Source of the DNA: Rhizorhabdus phycosphaerae
GTDB lineage: Bacteria > Pseudomonadota > Alphaproteobacteria > Sphingomonadales > Sphingomonadaceae
Reading direction: 5' to 3'
Length of the DNA: 64,000 bases
NCBI RefSeq assembly: GCF_011044255.1
Contig: NZ_CP049107.1
Span: forward strand, 4,027,001-4,091,000
Positions 45,183 through 54,218 of the stretch are shown piece after piece. Numbering within the stretch: the stretch's first letter is position 1; each line of letters opens with the position of its first letter. The notes below the pieces were generated by a model. The model worked only from the letters and a program-made list of their open reading frames with translations, was not told the DNA's origin and did no database searches. A program made the translations under genes and the position numbers.

Positions 45183-45881
45183 ATGAAGACAGCCCTCGTC
45201 ATCCGCCATGTTCCCTATGAAGGCATAGCCGGCTTTCGTGCGCCCGTCGAAGCGGCGGGCTTCGTGATCGACCGCATCGACGTCACCGATCCGGAATTCC
45301 CGAATGTCGATTTCGACAGTCCGGATCTGGTCGTGATGATGGGTGGACCGATGGGCGTGTATGAGACCGACCGCCATCCCTGGATCGGCTGCGAAATCGC
45401 GCGTCTGGCGCGGCGCATCATGCTCGACCGGCCGACACTGGGCGTCTGCCTGGGCAGCCAGATGATCGCCGCCGCCATGGGCGCCCGCGTCTATGCGGGG
45501 CCGGTCAAGGAAGTGGGCTTCGCCCCGGTCGCGATAACCGATACGGGGCTTTCCTCTCCGCTGCGGCATATCGCGGATGTGCCCGTACTGCACTGGCATG
45601 GCGACACGTTCGACCTTCCAGAGGGGGCGGAGTTGCTTGCCTCGTCGGACAAATATGCACACCAGGCCTTCCGCCGGGGGCAGAACATCCTTGCCCTGCA
45701 ATGCCATCCGGAGATGGGCGAGGATCCCCGCTTCGACGCATGGCTGGAAGACGAGCCCTATATCCATGCGGCGGGGACCAGCGTCGAGGCGCTGCGGGAT
45801 GATCATGGCCGGCATGGAAGCCGGGCGGTAGAGGCCGGCCGTCGCATGATCGCGGACTGGCTGGCGCGTATAGATATGTAA
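45183..45881 (+). CDS. Class I glutamine amidotransferase-like protein
   Basis: A 232-residue GATase1-fold protein. The nucleophile region is LGVCLGSQMIAAAMGARVYA (Cys in GVCLGSQ), and the catalytic His-Glu pair is in LALQCHPEMGED. A metal-like His in VLHWHGDTF is also typical. Homologues act on glutathione-like or polyamine-glutamyl substrates, but the substrate is not readable here. It ends 66 bp before the STAS gene; whether it belongs to that module is unclear. Confidence 0.85.
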   Translation: MKTALVIRHVPYEGIAGFRAPVEAAGFVIDRIDVTDPEFPNVDFDSPDLVVMMGGPMGVYETDRHPWIGCEIARLARRIMLDRPTLGVCLGSQMIAAAMGARVYAGPVKEVGFAPVAITDTGLSSPLRHIADVPVLHWHGDTFDLPEGAELLASSDKYAHQAFRRGQNILALQCHPEMGEDPRFDAWLEDEPYIHAAGTSVEALRDDHGRHGSRAVEAGRRMIADWLARIDM

Positions 45882-45947
45882 CATTTGCCTAACTTCCCAC
45901 TGCGCGGCTTCACGGATAGATTGATGGTCTTCCGGGGGAGTGTGCAG

Positions 45948-46286
45948 ATGGAATGGTCCGAAGAAGTGCAGGACGGTGCGATCATTGCCGTCCCTGCCGG
46001 CAAGGTGGACGAGTCGACTGCTGCGCTGTTCGGTGCGCAGCTGGAACAGGCGGTCGAGCGCTGCGCCGGCAGCAGCGCCAGGCTGGTGCTCGACTGCCAT
46101 GGTATCGACTATATGTCGTCGCGCGGCTTGCGTGCGCTCACCCTCGCCAAGCGCAAGGCGGACGGGGCAGGGGTCCGCATCCTGCTGGCACGGCCGAACG
46201 AGATCGTGCGCGAGATATTGGCGATCAGCCGCTACGATAAGTTATTCGGAGTCACCGACACGGTCGAGGCCGCGCTGACCGCCTGA
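45948..46286 (+). CDS. STAS-domain anti-anti-sigma factor (RsbV/SpoIIAA-like)
   Basis: A 112-residue single STAS domain. The expected phosphorylation-site region is DCHGIDYMSSRGLRALTLAK, with Ser in the D-x-x-x-x-x-S-S-R-G loop. In partner switching, this protein when unphosphorylated sequesters an RsbW-type kinase and frees its sigma factor. ATG 45948 is chosen because GGGGGAG lies 7 bp upstream; longer in-frame starts add unconserved sequence. It begins a rightward run of STAS, MBL-fold protein and CHASE2-PP2C. Confidence 0.9.
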   Translation: MEWSEEVQDGAIIAVPAGKVDESTAALFGAQLEQAVERCAGSSARLVLDCHGIDYMSSRGLRALTLAKRKADGAGVRILLARPNEIVREILAISRYDKLFGVTDTVEAALTA

Positions 46287-46307
46287 CCTGTCATCCGGGG
46301 GGATGCG

Positions 46308-47276
46308 ATGCTGGTTCGTTTCTGGGGGACACGAGGCTCTCTGGCGGTCGCGCAGACCGCGACCTCGATCCGCGACAAGATTGCCGGCGCGCTCGTCGCC
46401 GCGCAGGGCAGGCGCTTTGCCGACAAGGCGGAAGCGCTGGCCTTCGTGGAGGGCGAACTCGATTTCGCGGCGGGCGCGACCTATGGCGGCGCCACCACCT
46501 GCATCGAGATCGAGACCGATGCCGGCGACGGTTCCTTTCTCCTGTGCGACTTCGGGACCGGCGCGCGGGAGTTCGGGATAAACGCGTTCGGGCGCATGGC
46601 TGCGGGCCACAAGCGCGAGTTCAACATCTTCATGTCCCATCTCCATTGGGACCATATCGGCGGCTTTCCCTTCTTCGGACCAGCCTTCGACCCCGCTTCG
46701 CGCATCGTGATTCACTCGGGCCATCCCGATGCCGAGCAGGCCTTCCGCCGGCAGCAGGAGGAGATCAGCTTTCCGGTCGCCTTCGACTGGCTGCGCGCGA
46801 AGATCGAGTTCCGTACGCTGGTGCCGGGCGAGACCTATGCGATCGGCGGCGTACAGGTCGAGATGATGGAGCAGAATCACAGCCACAGGAGCTTCGGTTA
46901 TCGCTTCACCGACGCCGCTGGAAAGACGGCCATCTTCTCCACCGACAGCGAGCACAAGATCGAGGCCATGGAGGATGAGGAAGAGGTCGCCCGCTTCTTC
47001 CGCGAGGCCGATCTCGTGATCTGCGACACGATGTACTCGCTGGCCGATGCGGTCTCGATGAAAGAGGACTGGGGCCACAGCTCCAATATCGTTGCGATCG
47101 ACATCTGCCATCAGGCAGCCGCGCGACGCCTTGCGCTCTTCCACCACGAGCCCGTCTACAGCGATGCGGACATCGAGCGGATGCACAAAGAGAGCATCCG
47201 CTATGAGGAATTGACCCGCCGCGACCAGCCGCTCGAGGTGCTGTGCGCCTATGACGGGCTCGAGGTGAAGCTCTGA
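46308..47276 (+). CDS. Metallo-beta-lactamase-fold hydrolase
   Basis: A 322-residue MBL-fold enzyme beginning MLVRFWGTRGSLAVAQTATS, the WGTRGS start typical of a PhnP-like/COG1235 group. Zinc ligands: SHLHWDHIGGFPFF (HxHxDH), the His in EQNHSHRSFGYRF, and Asp in IFSTDSEHKIE; a further His in EDWGHSSN. The substrate is unknown. It sits between the STAS gene (21 bp upstream) and the CHASE2-phosphatase gene, whose CTG start overlaps this stop by 4 bp, so it is part of the module by position. Confidence 0.87.
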   Translation: MLVRFWGTRGSLAVAQTATSIRDKIAGALVAAQGRRFADKAEALAFVEGELDFAAGATYGGATTCIEIETDAGDGSFLLCDFGTGAREFGINAFGRMAAGHKREFNIFMSHLHWDHIGGFPFFGPAFDPASRIVIHSGHPDAEQAFRRQQEEISFPVAFDWLRAKIEFRTLVPGETYAIGGVQVEMMEQNHSHRSFGYRFTDAAGKTAIFSTDSEHKIEAMEDEEEVARFFREADLVICDTMYSLADAVSMKEDWGHSSNIVAIDICHQAAARRLALFHHEPVYSDADIERMHKESIRYEELTRRDQPLEVLCAYDGLEVKL

Positions 47277-49333
47277 CCGCCTCACCCCGCCGTCGGGTCT
47301 GGCTGGCGGGTCTTGCCGGACTGATCTTCGCGGTCTTCACAACCGCCCTCGCGGGCCCGGAACTGCGCACTTCGCTGTTCGACCTGTGGCAGCGCCTGTC
47401 TCCGCGCGACCTTTCCGCCTCGCCGGTGCGGGTCGTGATGATCGATTCGGAAAGCCTTGAGGCGATCGGTCCCTGGCCGTGGCCCCGCTATCACATCGCC
47501 CGGCTTGTCGAGGAGATCGCGGCTCGCAAGCCGGCTGCGATCGGTCTCGACATGCTCTTTCCTGAGCCGGACCGCATCCGGCCCGACATCTTCGCGGCCT
47601 TCTACCCCGAACTCGGCGGGCCTGCCCGCGCCGAGGTCCTTGCTCTCCCGTCGATGGATGGCCTGTTCGGTCAGGTGGTCGCCCACGCGCCGGTCATACT
47701 CGGCCGGGCAGCGACGCCTGCCGCCGGCAGCGATCCGGCCGGCCTGGTGGTGGACCCGGTCATCAAGGGCGACCCCCCCGCCGATCTCGCGGCGCAGCCG
47801 CGCGCGGTCGCGAACATTGGGCCGCTGGAGCAGGCGGCGCTCGGCCATGGCCTTCTCAACGGCCCGCCCGATCGGGACGGCACCGTCCGCTCCGTTCCCC
47901 TGCTGATGCGCGTCGGCGCACGGCCCATGCCCGGCTTCGCTGTCGAGGTCGCCCGCGTCGCCGCTGGAGAAGACGGGTTCGCCGTGGCGCCCGGACAGGT
48001 GGCGCTGGGCGATCGCCGCATCCCCGTCGACATGCGCGGCGCAATGGCGCTGCGCTTCGGCCATATCCCTCACTCTCACATCGTCTCGGCGGCGGACGTC
48101 CTGCGGCAGGGCTTCCCGGCCGATGCCTTTGCGGGGCGCATCGTTCTGGTCGGGCTTTCGGCGGAAGGGACCGCCGACATCGTCGCCACGCCGATGGCGG
48201 CTGAAGGTTTCGGCACGCTCGTCCAGGCGCAGGCGGTCGATGCGATATTGCGGAAGGGATGGCTCGGCCGACCGGCCGGGGCGGCAGCGGTCGAGTGGGG
48301 AGCAGGACTGGTGCTCGCCTTGTTGTGCATCGGCCTGTTGCCGGTCCGATCCCGCTGGCGCTGGGCCCCGCTGCTCGGCTGCGTCGCGGTTGCCGCAGCG
48401 TGCTGGGTGTCGTTCGACCAGTTTTCTCTGCTGCTCGATCCGATCCGCCCGGTCATGCTCGCAGCTGGCGCGGCGTTGGGGAGCGCGACCGGGCTGTTCG
48501 TCGAGGCACGGCGCGAGCGGGAGCGGCTGCGCGAGACGCTGCTCCAGGAACGACTGGCCGCCGCCGCCACCGAGGGCGAGTTGCAGGCTGCGCGATCGAT
48601 CCAGATCGGCATGCTGCCGCCGCGCGCGGAGCTGGCACGGACCGATCCGAGGCTCGACGTCGATGCTGTGCTCGAGCCGGCCAGGTCGATCGGTGGCGAT
48701 CTCTACGACGTCATCCGGCTCGACGCGGACCGGGTCGCCTTCATTCTGGGCGATGTGACCGGCAAGGGGGTTCCCGCCGCCTTGTTCATGGCGTTGTCCA
48801 AGGCGCTCGCCAAAAGCGTCGCTTTGCGCGGGCTGCCCGACCTCGCCGAGGTGGCGTTCGTGCTCAATGAAGAACTGATGCGCGACAATGGCGAGGCGAT
48901 GAACGTCACGATGGTCATCGGCGTGATCGACCTGACGAACGGGGAGGTCCGGCTGGTGAATGCCGGTCATGAAGACCCGCTCCACGTCGACCTCGCCGGA
49001 CAGGTGGCGGTACACCGGCTCGACGGGGGGCCGCCTTTCTGCATCGTCGACTTTCCCTATCCCGAGGAACGGCTCGTGCTTCGGCCGGGTGAAGCGCTGG
49101 TGCTGATCTCCGACGGGGTGAGCGAAGCGCAGGATCAGGCCGGCACCCTGTTTGGCCACGATCGGCTGACGGGGGTCCTCGGCGGCCTCTCCGGCGCGAC
49201 GGCTATGGTCGACGGACTGCGCGACGCGGTGAGGCTGTTCGAGAGGGGCTGCGACCCGAGCGACGACCTTACCATTCTCGCCCTGCGCTATCTCGGCCCG
49301 CAGGCTGGAAGCGCGGGCGCTATCGAACGATGA
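47273..49333 (+). CDS. CHASE2-domain PP2C/SpoIIE-type protein phosphatase (RsbU-like), predicted CTG start
   Basis: A membrane sensor-phosphatase predicted to dephosphorylate the STAS partner. An N-terminal helix (RRRVWLAGLAGLIFAVFTTA) leads into a periplasmic CHASE2 domain with VRVVMIDSESLEAIGPWPWP. Three transmembrane helices follow, then a linker and the catalytic domain (SIGGDLYDVIRLDADRVAFI, LGDVTGKGVPAALFMALSKA, VNAGHEDPLHVDL, SDDLTILALRY). The only canonical in-frame start is GTG 47426, which would delete the first helix and part of CHASE2. The CTG at 47273 overlaps the upstream TGA as CTGA, with AGGTG 5 bp upstream, and gives 686 residues. Confidence 0.85.
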   Translation: MTASPRRRVWLAGLAGLIFAVFTTALAGPELRTSLFDLWQRLSPRDLSASPVRVVMIDSESLEAIGPWPWPRYHIARLVEEIAARKPAAIGLDMLFPEPDRIRPDIFAAFYPELGGPARAEVLALPSMDGLFGQVVAHAPVILGRAATPAAGSDPAGLVVDPVIKGDPPADLAAQPRAVANIGPLEQAALGHGLLNGPPDRDGTVRSVPLLMRVGARPMPGFAVEVARVAAGEDGFAVAPGQVALGDRRIPVDMRGAMALRFGHIPHSHIVSAADVLRQGFPADAFAGRIVLVGLSAEGTADIVATPMAAEGFGTLVQAQAVDAILRKGWLGRPAGAAAVEWGAGLVLALLCIGLLPVRSRWRWAPLLGCVAVAAACWVSFDQFSLLLDPIRPVMLAAGAALGSATGLFVEARRERERLRETLLQERLAAAATEGELQAARSIQIGMLPPRAELARTDPRLDVDAVLEPARSIGGDLYDVIRLDADRVAFILGDVTGKGVPAALFMALSKALAKSVALRGLPDLAEVAFVLNEELMRDNGEAMNVTMVIGVIDLTNGEVRLVNAGHEDPLHVDLAGQVAVHRLDGGPPFCIVDFPYPEERLVLRPGEALVLISDGVSEAQDQAGTLFGHDRLTGVLGGLSGATAMVDGLRDAVRLFERGCDPSDDLTILALRYLGPQAGSAGAIER

Positions 49334-49913
49334 CCTCGACGCGTCGGTTGGCCGGCGAAGCATAATTATCGCCCTTGTCCTCAAGCGGCTCGCGCTCGCC
49401 GCGCCCGACTGCCGTCAGCAGGGCCGGTTCGATGCCCAGGTCGGCCAGGGCCTTGACCACTTCCTCCGCGCGCCGCTCCGACAGCACGTCATTGTCTTCC
49501 ACCTTGCCGACCGTGTCGGTGTGACCGGTGACCTGCACTTCCGCACCGGGCCGCTCCGCAACCTCCTTCTTCAGGAAGTCGAGGCCGGGCTGCGATTCCG
49601 GGGTCAGTCTGGTCGTTCCCTGCTGGAAATAGAGCCGCAACCGGACCGGCGGTGGCGGCAGCGCCTGAAGAAGCGCCAGGCGTCGCGCATTGAGCTTGTC
49701 CGGGTTGATCGCACGGGTCTTCGGCCGGCCCGAAAGATTGGTGCTGCTGTTGAGCTCTGTCACGACATAGTCGACCGGCTTGCCATTTTCCTCGAGCACG
49801 GCGACCGCGCCCTGCTTCCCCTCTTCGCTGGGAAGAAGGGTCAGGGTCGGTCCGGTCGCGCAGGCGCTCAGACAGGAGACCAGCAGGAGGGACGCGATGG
49901 TCCGGCGGATCAT
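49320..49913 (-). CDS. OmpA-family lipoprotein
   Basis: A 197-residue lipoprotein: signal MIRRTIASLLLVSCLSAC with lipidated Cys18, a middle region of about 90 residues, and a C-terminal OmpA-like domain. The peptidoglycan-binding motif is intact: VQVTGHTDTVGKVEDNDVLS followed by ERRAEEVVKAL. It likely anchors a sensor complex to the cell wall. ATG 49913 overlaps the FecR-domain stop by 4 bp (ATGA). Its 3' end overlaps the convergent CHASE2-phosphatase gene by 14 bp. Confidence 0.88.
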   Translation of the reverse strand: MIRRTIASLLLVSCLSACATGPTLTLLPSEEGKQGAVAVLEENGKPVDYVVTELNSSTNLSGRPKTRAINPDKLNARRLALLQALPPPPVRLRLYFQQGTTRLTPESQPGLDFLKKEVAERPGAEVQVTGHTDTVGKVEDNDVLSERRAEEVVKALADLGIEPALLTAVGRGEREPLEDKGDNYASPANRRVEVIVR

Positions 49914-50341
49914 TTGGGTACCTCCACGATGAAGCGGGTACCCCGAACGCCCAGAAGCGACGTCGGGGTCCGTACTTTCATCGCATCGCGCTTCGACTTG
50001 GCGATCTGGCCCGAGACGACCGCAAGCGATCCTCGATCGACCCGCGTCACGAAGGCGCCGGCCTGGGTGGTGCGGTTATAATCGAACTGGTCGACCGCGA
50101 TGCGGCTGTTCGGTCCTACCGAGAAGCGGGTGTCGTCGATGAAGGTCAGGCTGAGCTGCCCGTCCTTGCCGGTCACCAGAACATCGCCGGGCTGCAGCTG
50201 AAACCCCGGCGAGGGGGTCAGTCGCCCGGCGCCACGTTCGATGGACGTGACGCCGGTCGCGCGCTTGATGCGGGCGATCTCGGCCCAGGCAGGTTGGGCC
50301 GCCAGCAGCACGCCCGAAAGGATAAGCAAAGCCCGTTTCAT
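49910..50341 (-). CDS. FecR-domain periplasmic protein
   Basis: A 143-residue protein with a Sec signal (MKRALLILSGVLLAAQPAWA) and one FecR domain: LTPSPGFQLQPGDVLVTGKD, LSLTFIDDTRFSVGPNSRIA and ending KVRTPTSLLGVRGTRFIVEV. FecR domains often accompany CHASE2 sensor proteins and may be their extracytoplasmic partner. ATG 50341 was preferred to an in-frame ATG at 50359. It is coupled to the OmpA lipoprotein and divergent from the RsbW-like gene by 46 bp. Confidence 0.86.
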   Translation of the reverse strand: MKRALLILSGVLLAAQPAWAEIARIKRATGVTSIERGAGRLTPSPGFQLQPGDVLVTGKDGQLSLTFIDDTRFSVGPNSRIAVDQFDYNRTTQAGAFVTRVDRGSLAVVSGQIAKSKRDAMKVRTPTSLLGVRGTRFIVEVPK

Positions 50342-50387
50342 GATTCTCGCCATCCCCATGACCAGCAACTCGTGACATAGCGCATTA

Positions 50388-50804
50388 ATGGCTGACCGGG
50401 ACTCGAAATCGGCGCAGGTAACCATAGGTTGCAATGGCGCCACGGCCGTTGCGGTGCTCACCGCCGCGGCAAGATCTTTCGCCGGCGATGTGGGCCTCGC
50501 GCCGCCGACCGCCGCCCGGCTGGCGATCCTCGTCGAGGAACTGGTGACGAACGCACGCGAACATGGCGGTGTGTCCGATGCCGACCGGATAGAACTCGCT
50601 CTGGGTGTGGAGCAGGGGGCGCCCTGTCTGACCTTGCGCGATCCCGGCCGTCCGTTCGATCCCCGGCTGCAAGCCACGGGTGGCCCCAATCCCGAGCGCG
50701 GCGGTGGCGCTGGCCTGGAGCTCGTCCGAAACTGGGCGGAGATCGTCGACTATCGGCGGGCGGACGGATGGAACGAACTGCGCCTGCGCCTGCGCGCGGC
50801 GTGA
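50388..50804 (+). CDS. RsbW-like anti-sigma factor / serine kinase (HATPase)
   Basis: A 138-residue GHKL-ATPase domain. N-box [21 protein letters not shown]1-like [14 protein letters not shown] and glycine loop [12 protein letters not shown] match RsbW/SpoIIAB-type kinases, which phosphorylate a STAS partner and bind a sigma factor. The STAS antagonist and the PP2C phosphatase lie 1-5 kb away, completing the partner-switch set. No sigma factor gene is visible in the window, so the target is unknown. Confidence 0.85.
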   Translation: MADRDSKSAQVTIGCNGATAVAVLTAAARSFAGDVGLAPPTAARLAILVEELVTNAREHGGVSDADRIELALGVEQGAPCLTLRDPGRPFDPRLQATGGPNPERGGGAGLELVRNWAEIVDYRRADGWNELRLRLRAA

Positions 50805-50904
50805 CGGTCGGTCCGACGCGCCGTTATGTTACGACGCTCTTGCGGCGGGCCTTTCGCTGCCCGGGGTCAGGGGCTATGGCAGGCGCTTATCCGCTGACGG
50901 GGAA

Positions 50905-51750
50905 ATGACGTTGCAACTGTCCGCTACCGCCGCCGCCGCGGCCATACATTTCAGCGATCTGGGCCTGGATCCGATCGCTCTCGATCTCGGTATCCTTCAG
51001 ATTCACTGGTATTCGCTGGCCTACATCACCGGCATCCTGCTCGGCTGGTATTATCTTACGCGGCTGATCGCGCAGCCCAATCCGCCGATGGAGCGGCGGC
51101 ATGCCGACGACTTCGTCTTCTACGCGACCCTGGGCATATTGATCGGCGGGCGCCTCGCCTATGTCTTCTTCTACCAGCCCGAAATCCTCATGCACCCGCT
51201 CGACATATTCAAGCTGTGGGAGGGCGGCATGTCCTTCCACGGGGGCGCGCTGGGCGTTTCGGTGGGCATATTCTATATGGCGCGGCGCGACGGGCTCAGC
51301 TGGCTGCGTATCCACGACTATATCGCCTGCTGCACGCCGTTCGGACTGTTCTTCGGCAGGCTCGCCAATTTCGTGAACGGAGAGCTGTGGGGACGGCCGA
51401 CCGATGTTCCCTGGGCCGTCATCTTCCCGGCCGCACCTGACGGCCTGCCCCGCCATCCCAGCCAGCTTTACGAGGCTGGTCTCGAGGGGCTGCTGCTGGG
51501 GCTGGTTCTCGCCTTTTTCTTCTGGCGGACCAACGCGCGTAACCAGCCGGGCAAGCTCGTGGGCATCTTCCTGCTCGGCTATGGCCTGAGCCGCTTCTTC
51601 GTCGAGTATTTCCGCGAGCCGGACATCCAGCTCGGCACGCTGAGCTGGGGGCTGACCATGGGCCAGACGCTGACTTTGCCGATGATCGTCGGCGGAGTCT
51701 ATCTGATCGCCACCGCATCGCGTCGCCGGTCGATCGACGCCCGTGGGTAA
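50905..51750 (+). CDS. lgt: Prolipoprotein diacylglyceryl transferase
   Basis: A 281-residue, seven-helix inner-membrane enzyme that attaches diacylglycerol to the lipobox cysteine of lipoproteins, such as those at 32.1 and 49.3 kb here. Signatures: [66 protein letters not shown] and [17 protein letters not shown] 50905 ([20 protein letters not shown]) was chosen; upstream in-frame sequence is not conserved. It lies 100 bp after the RsbW-like gene. Confidence 0.97.
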   Translation: MTLQLSATAAAAAIHFSDLGLDPIALDLGILQIHWYSLAYITGILLGWYYLTRLIAQPNPPMERRHADDFVFYATLGILIGGRLAYVFFYQPEILMHPLDIFKLWEGGMSFHGGALGVSVGIFYMARRDGLSWLRIHDYIACCTPFGLFFGRLANFVNGELWGRPTDVPWAVIFPAAPDGLPRHPSQLYEAGLEGLLLGLVLAFFFWRTNARNQPGKLVGIFLLGYGLSRFFVEYFREPDIQLGTLSWGLTMGQTLTLPMIVGGVYLIATASRRRSIDARG

Positions 51751-51809
51751 GCATTTGCTAACCATGATATATTATGGTGCTGCGATTTGAACAGCGCAGA
51801 AGCAGGCTG

Positions 51810-52865
51810 ATGGAGAGTAACGAGGACTTCGCCCACGCGCTGAGTCAGCGGATCAGGGAGCGGGGCAAGATCAGCGTCGCCGACTATATGGGGGCGTGCA
51901 ACGCGCATTATTATGCCTCGCACGATCCGCTCGGCGCGCAGGGCGATTTCATCACTTCGCCCGAGGTCAGCCAGATGTTCGGCGAGATGATCGGCCTGTG
52001 GTGCGCCGACCTCTGGGCCCGTTCGGGGGCCGAGATCGTTCATTATGTCGAGCTGGGGCCGGGGCGGGGGACGCTCGCGGCCGATGCGCTTCGCGCCTTG
52101 GCCTCGCAGCGTCGTCACCCGCATGTGCATTTCGTCGAGACCAGCCCGGTGCTGCGGGAACAGCAGCGGCAGCGCGTTCCGAACGCGATCTGGCACAGCG
52201 CGATAGAAACGCTGCCCACCGACGCCCCGATGCTGGTGATCGCCAACGAGTTCTTCGACGCGCTGCCCTATCGGCAATATATCAAGACCTATTCTGGCTG
52301 GCGCGAACGCATGGTCACGCTCGACGATGACGGCTTTCGCGCGGTTCCCGGCGACAAGCCCGCGGAGAAGAAGGTGCCCGAGCATCTGCACGATGCCGTT
52401 GCCGGCAGCATCTATGAGACGTCGCCCGACGGACTGGCAGTGGCACGGGCGCTCGCGGGGCAGGTGGCGCGCCAGGGCGGGGCGGTGCTGGCTATCGATT
52501 ATGGTCATGAGAATTACAATGCCGGCGACACGCTTCAGGCGCTCAACGCTCATGCCTATGCCGACGTGTTCAGCAATCCCGGGGCCAACGATCTGACGGC
52601 CCATGTCGACTTCACCGCCATGGCGCGCGTCGGCAAGCTGGGCGGAGCGCGGGTGCAGGGGCCCGTCTCGCAGAGCTTCTTCCTGAATACGCTGGGCATT
52701 ACCGCCCGCGCGGCGACGCTTGCCCGCGCTCATCCGGAGCGGACCGACGAGATCGGGATCGCGCTGCACCGGCTGACGGCGGACGAAGAGATGGGCACTC
52801 TGTTCCGCGCAATCGCGCTGGTGTCTCCGTCCTGGCCACCCGCTGCGGGCTTTACAGGCGTATGA
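51810..52865 (+). CDS. MidA/NDUFAF7-family SAM-dependent methyltransferase
   Basis: A 351-residue methyltransferase. The SAM-binding motif is VELGPGRGTLAADALRALAS. Family signatures are RGKISVADYMGACNAHYYAS, GDFITSPEVSQMFGEMIGLW, IANEFFDALPYRQY and AHVDFTAMA. The mitochondrial homologue methylates a complex I subunit; the bacterial target is unknown. ATG 51810 (MESNEDFAHALSQRIRERGK) is preferred to ATG 51774 because it starts at the conserved part. Placed directly after lgt, a common neighbour pair. Confidence 0.9.
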   Translation: MESNEDFAHALSQRIRERGKISVADYMGACNAHYYASHDPLGAQGDFITSPEVSQMFGEMIGLWCADLWARSGAEIVHYVELGPGRGTLAADALRALASQRRHPHVHFVETSPVLREQQRQRVPNAIWHSAIETLPTDAPMLVIANEFFDALPYRQYIKTYSGWRERMVTLDDDGFRAVPGDKPAEKKVPEHLHDAVAGSIYETSPDGLAVARALAGQVARQGGAVLAIDYGHENYNAGDTLQALNAHAYADVFSNPGANDLTAHVDFTAMARVGKLGGARVQGPVSQSFFLNTLGITARAATLARAHPERTDEIGIALHRLTADEEMGTLFRAIALVSPSWPPAAGFTGV

Positions 52866-52886
52866 ACCAGTCGATGCCGTAGGATC

Positions 52887-53795
52887 TCAGCGCGTTCGGA
52901 TCAGTTGCGCGAGCAACGGTCTGTCGGACACGACGCTGTCGATCATTCCGAGCAGCTTCGCGTCAAAGCGAAGGCCATAATTGAAGCAGTTCGCGCCATC
53001 ATAACCGGCTTGGCTCTCAGCGCAGAGAGATCCGACATGAATGCCGATTGCTGCATTCCTTGCTGGATCGAAATACATGCCGCCAGACGAACCCGGCGTT
53101 GAATCCGCCGACGCTGCCAACATCCGGCGGGTGTCGCTGATCCGCATGTCGTCGAAATGATCGACGACGACATTGCTGGGGAACAGCTTCGTCTGGCCGC
53201 TTGTGAGCCAAGGGTGGCTGCTCCTCAGGCTGCCGCCATGGAACGCGGCCAGTTTGACCGTCGGGGTGGAGAGGTGGCTCAGAATTTTGACGGCCGGTAC
53301 CGATCTGACTGCAGCCCGCCGGTCGAGTTTCAGAACCGCCACATCATAGGAGCTGTCATAGCGGCGGCGTATATCCGCCCATTCCGACAGTCCGTACCGA
53401 AAGCCGATGACGTCGCGCAACGCGCCCTGGCCATCATAAAGGCGGAAGGTGCATTGGGTGGGCGACAAGGTGGTCTTATCCCTCGCGCCGGCCCGTGATC
53501 GCTGGAAAAACAGGTGAGCGGCGGTCACGACGGTGTCGGTACTGCCTACGATCCAGCCCGTCGCCGTCTTGGCGACGCTGGGGTTGGCTGGATCATGGCA
53601 TTGAATCTCACCGACCGTGTCGAACCGTGTTGCGAGTTCGTTCGACCAGTTGAACCGGCCTGACTGTGATCCGCCCGCCAGCAGCACGGCCGCCGAAGGT
53701 GCGGACCAGGCGATCGCAGCGACCAGAAACGAGCACAGCGCGGATCTTGAATGACGGCAGTCGATGCCGCTCTTCGAAGACCTTCGAAGCAGCAT
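52887..53795 (-). CDS. Secreted trypsin-like serine protease
   Basis: A 302-residue extracytoplasmic protease. After an N-terminal basic region comes a signal-like segment SALCSFLVAAIAWSAPSAAV. The catalytic triad is His in DTVVTAAHLFF, Asp in SSYDVAVLKL and Ser in SADSTPGSSGGMYF. ATG 53795 is chosen; an in-frame start at 54176 would add 127 residues with no conserved sequence ahead of the signal. Four or more cysteines could form disulfides. Substrate unknown. Confidence 0.8.
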   Translation of the reverse strand: MLLRRSSKSGIDCRHSRSALCSFLVAAIAWSAPSAAVLLAGGSQSGRFNWSNELATRFDTVGEIQCHDPANPSVAKTATGWIVGSTDTVVTAAHLFFQRSRAGARDKTTLSPTQCTFRLYDGQGALRDVIGFRYGLSEWADIRRRYDSSYDVAVLKLDRRAAVRSVPAVKILSHLSTPTVKLAAFHGGSLRSSHPWLTSGQTKLFPSNVVVDHFDDMRISDTRRMLAASADSTPGSSGGMYFDPARNAAIGIHVGSLCAESQAGYDGANCFNYGLRFDAKLLGMIDSVVSDRPLLAQLIRTR

Positions 53796-54218
53796 GAGGT
53801 TCACCCTGTTGTGATGGCGTCCACCGGACGCGCTGGATCTGTCGGCGCCGGTTAGGCGAAGATCGCCCCCGAGCAATTCGCTGGATCGGAGGACGGACAG
53901 TCTGTCCGTTGAGGCCAGGTCGAAGGGCCCTGATCGGCTTTCATGCTTCACCCTTTCCGGTCGGTTGGCAGCGACGGCCATTCCATCAGAAGGGGGTGAA
54001 AATCGCGTTACCCGGAGGGGCTCATCAGCTGCGGAAACTGCGTGAAGGCAATTTCTGATGTGAAATAAAATATTGAATTTCAGAGGGAAATTTTTTCTGG
54101 GCCGTGGGTACGACCTTTGTCTATCGCCACCGCCACAAAGGACGACGGCAGATTTCCTTTCAACCGCAGCCTTCACCCCGAAACCCGGCCATTCGGCGTG
54201 GCGCCGGCTATTCCCAAA
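53796..54218. other. 423-bp gene-free region with an AT-rich pocket
   Basis: No supported gene lies here. The right half has an AT-rich stretch (about 54057-54105) in otherwise GC-rich DNA, with AATTTC (54076-54081) and GAAATT (54087-54092) as an inverted repeat followed by a T-run. It probably holds the promoter of the leftward serine protease and the terminator of the leftward gene ending at 54219. No operon partner or RNA gene is recognised. Confidence 0.4.

Noticed and set aside
53796-54176. N-terminal extension of the serine protease (127 extra residues)
   Set aside because: The extension precedes a good signal-like segment, has no conserved motif, and crosses the AT-rich pocket; ATG 53795 is a simpler start.
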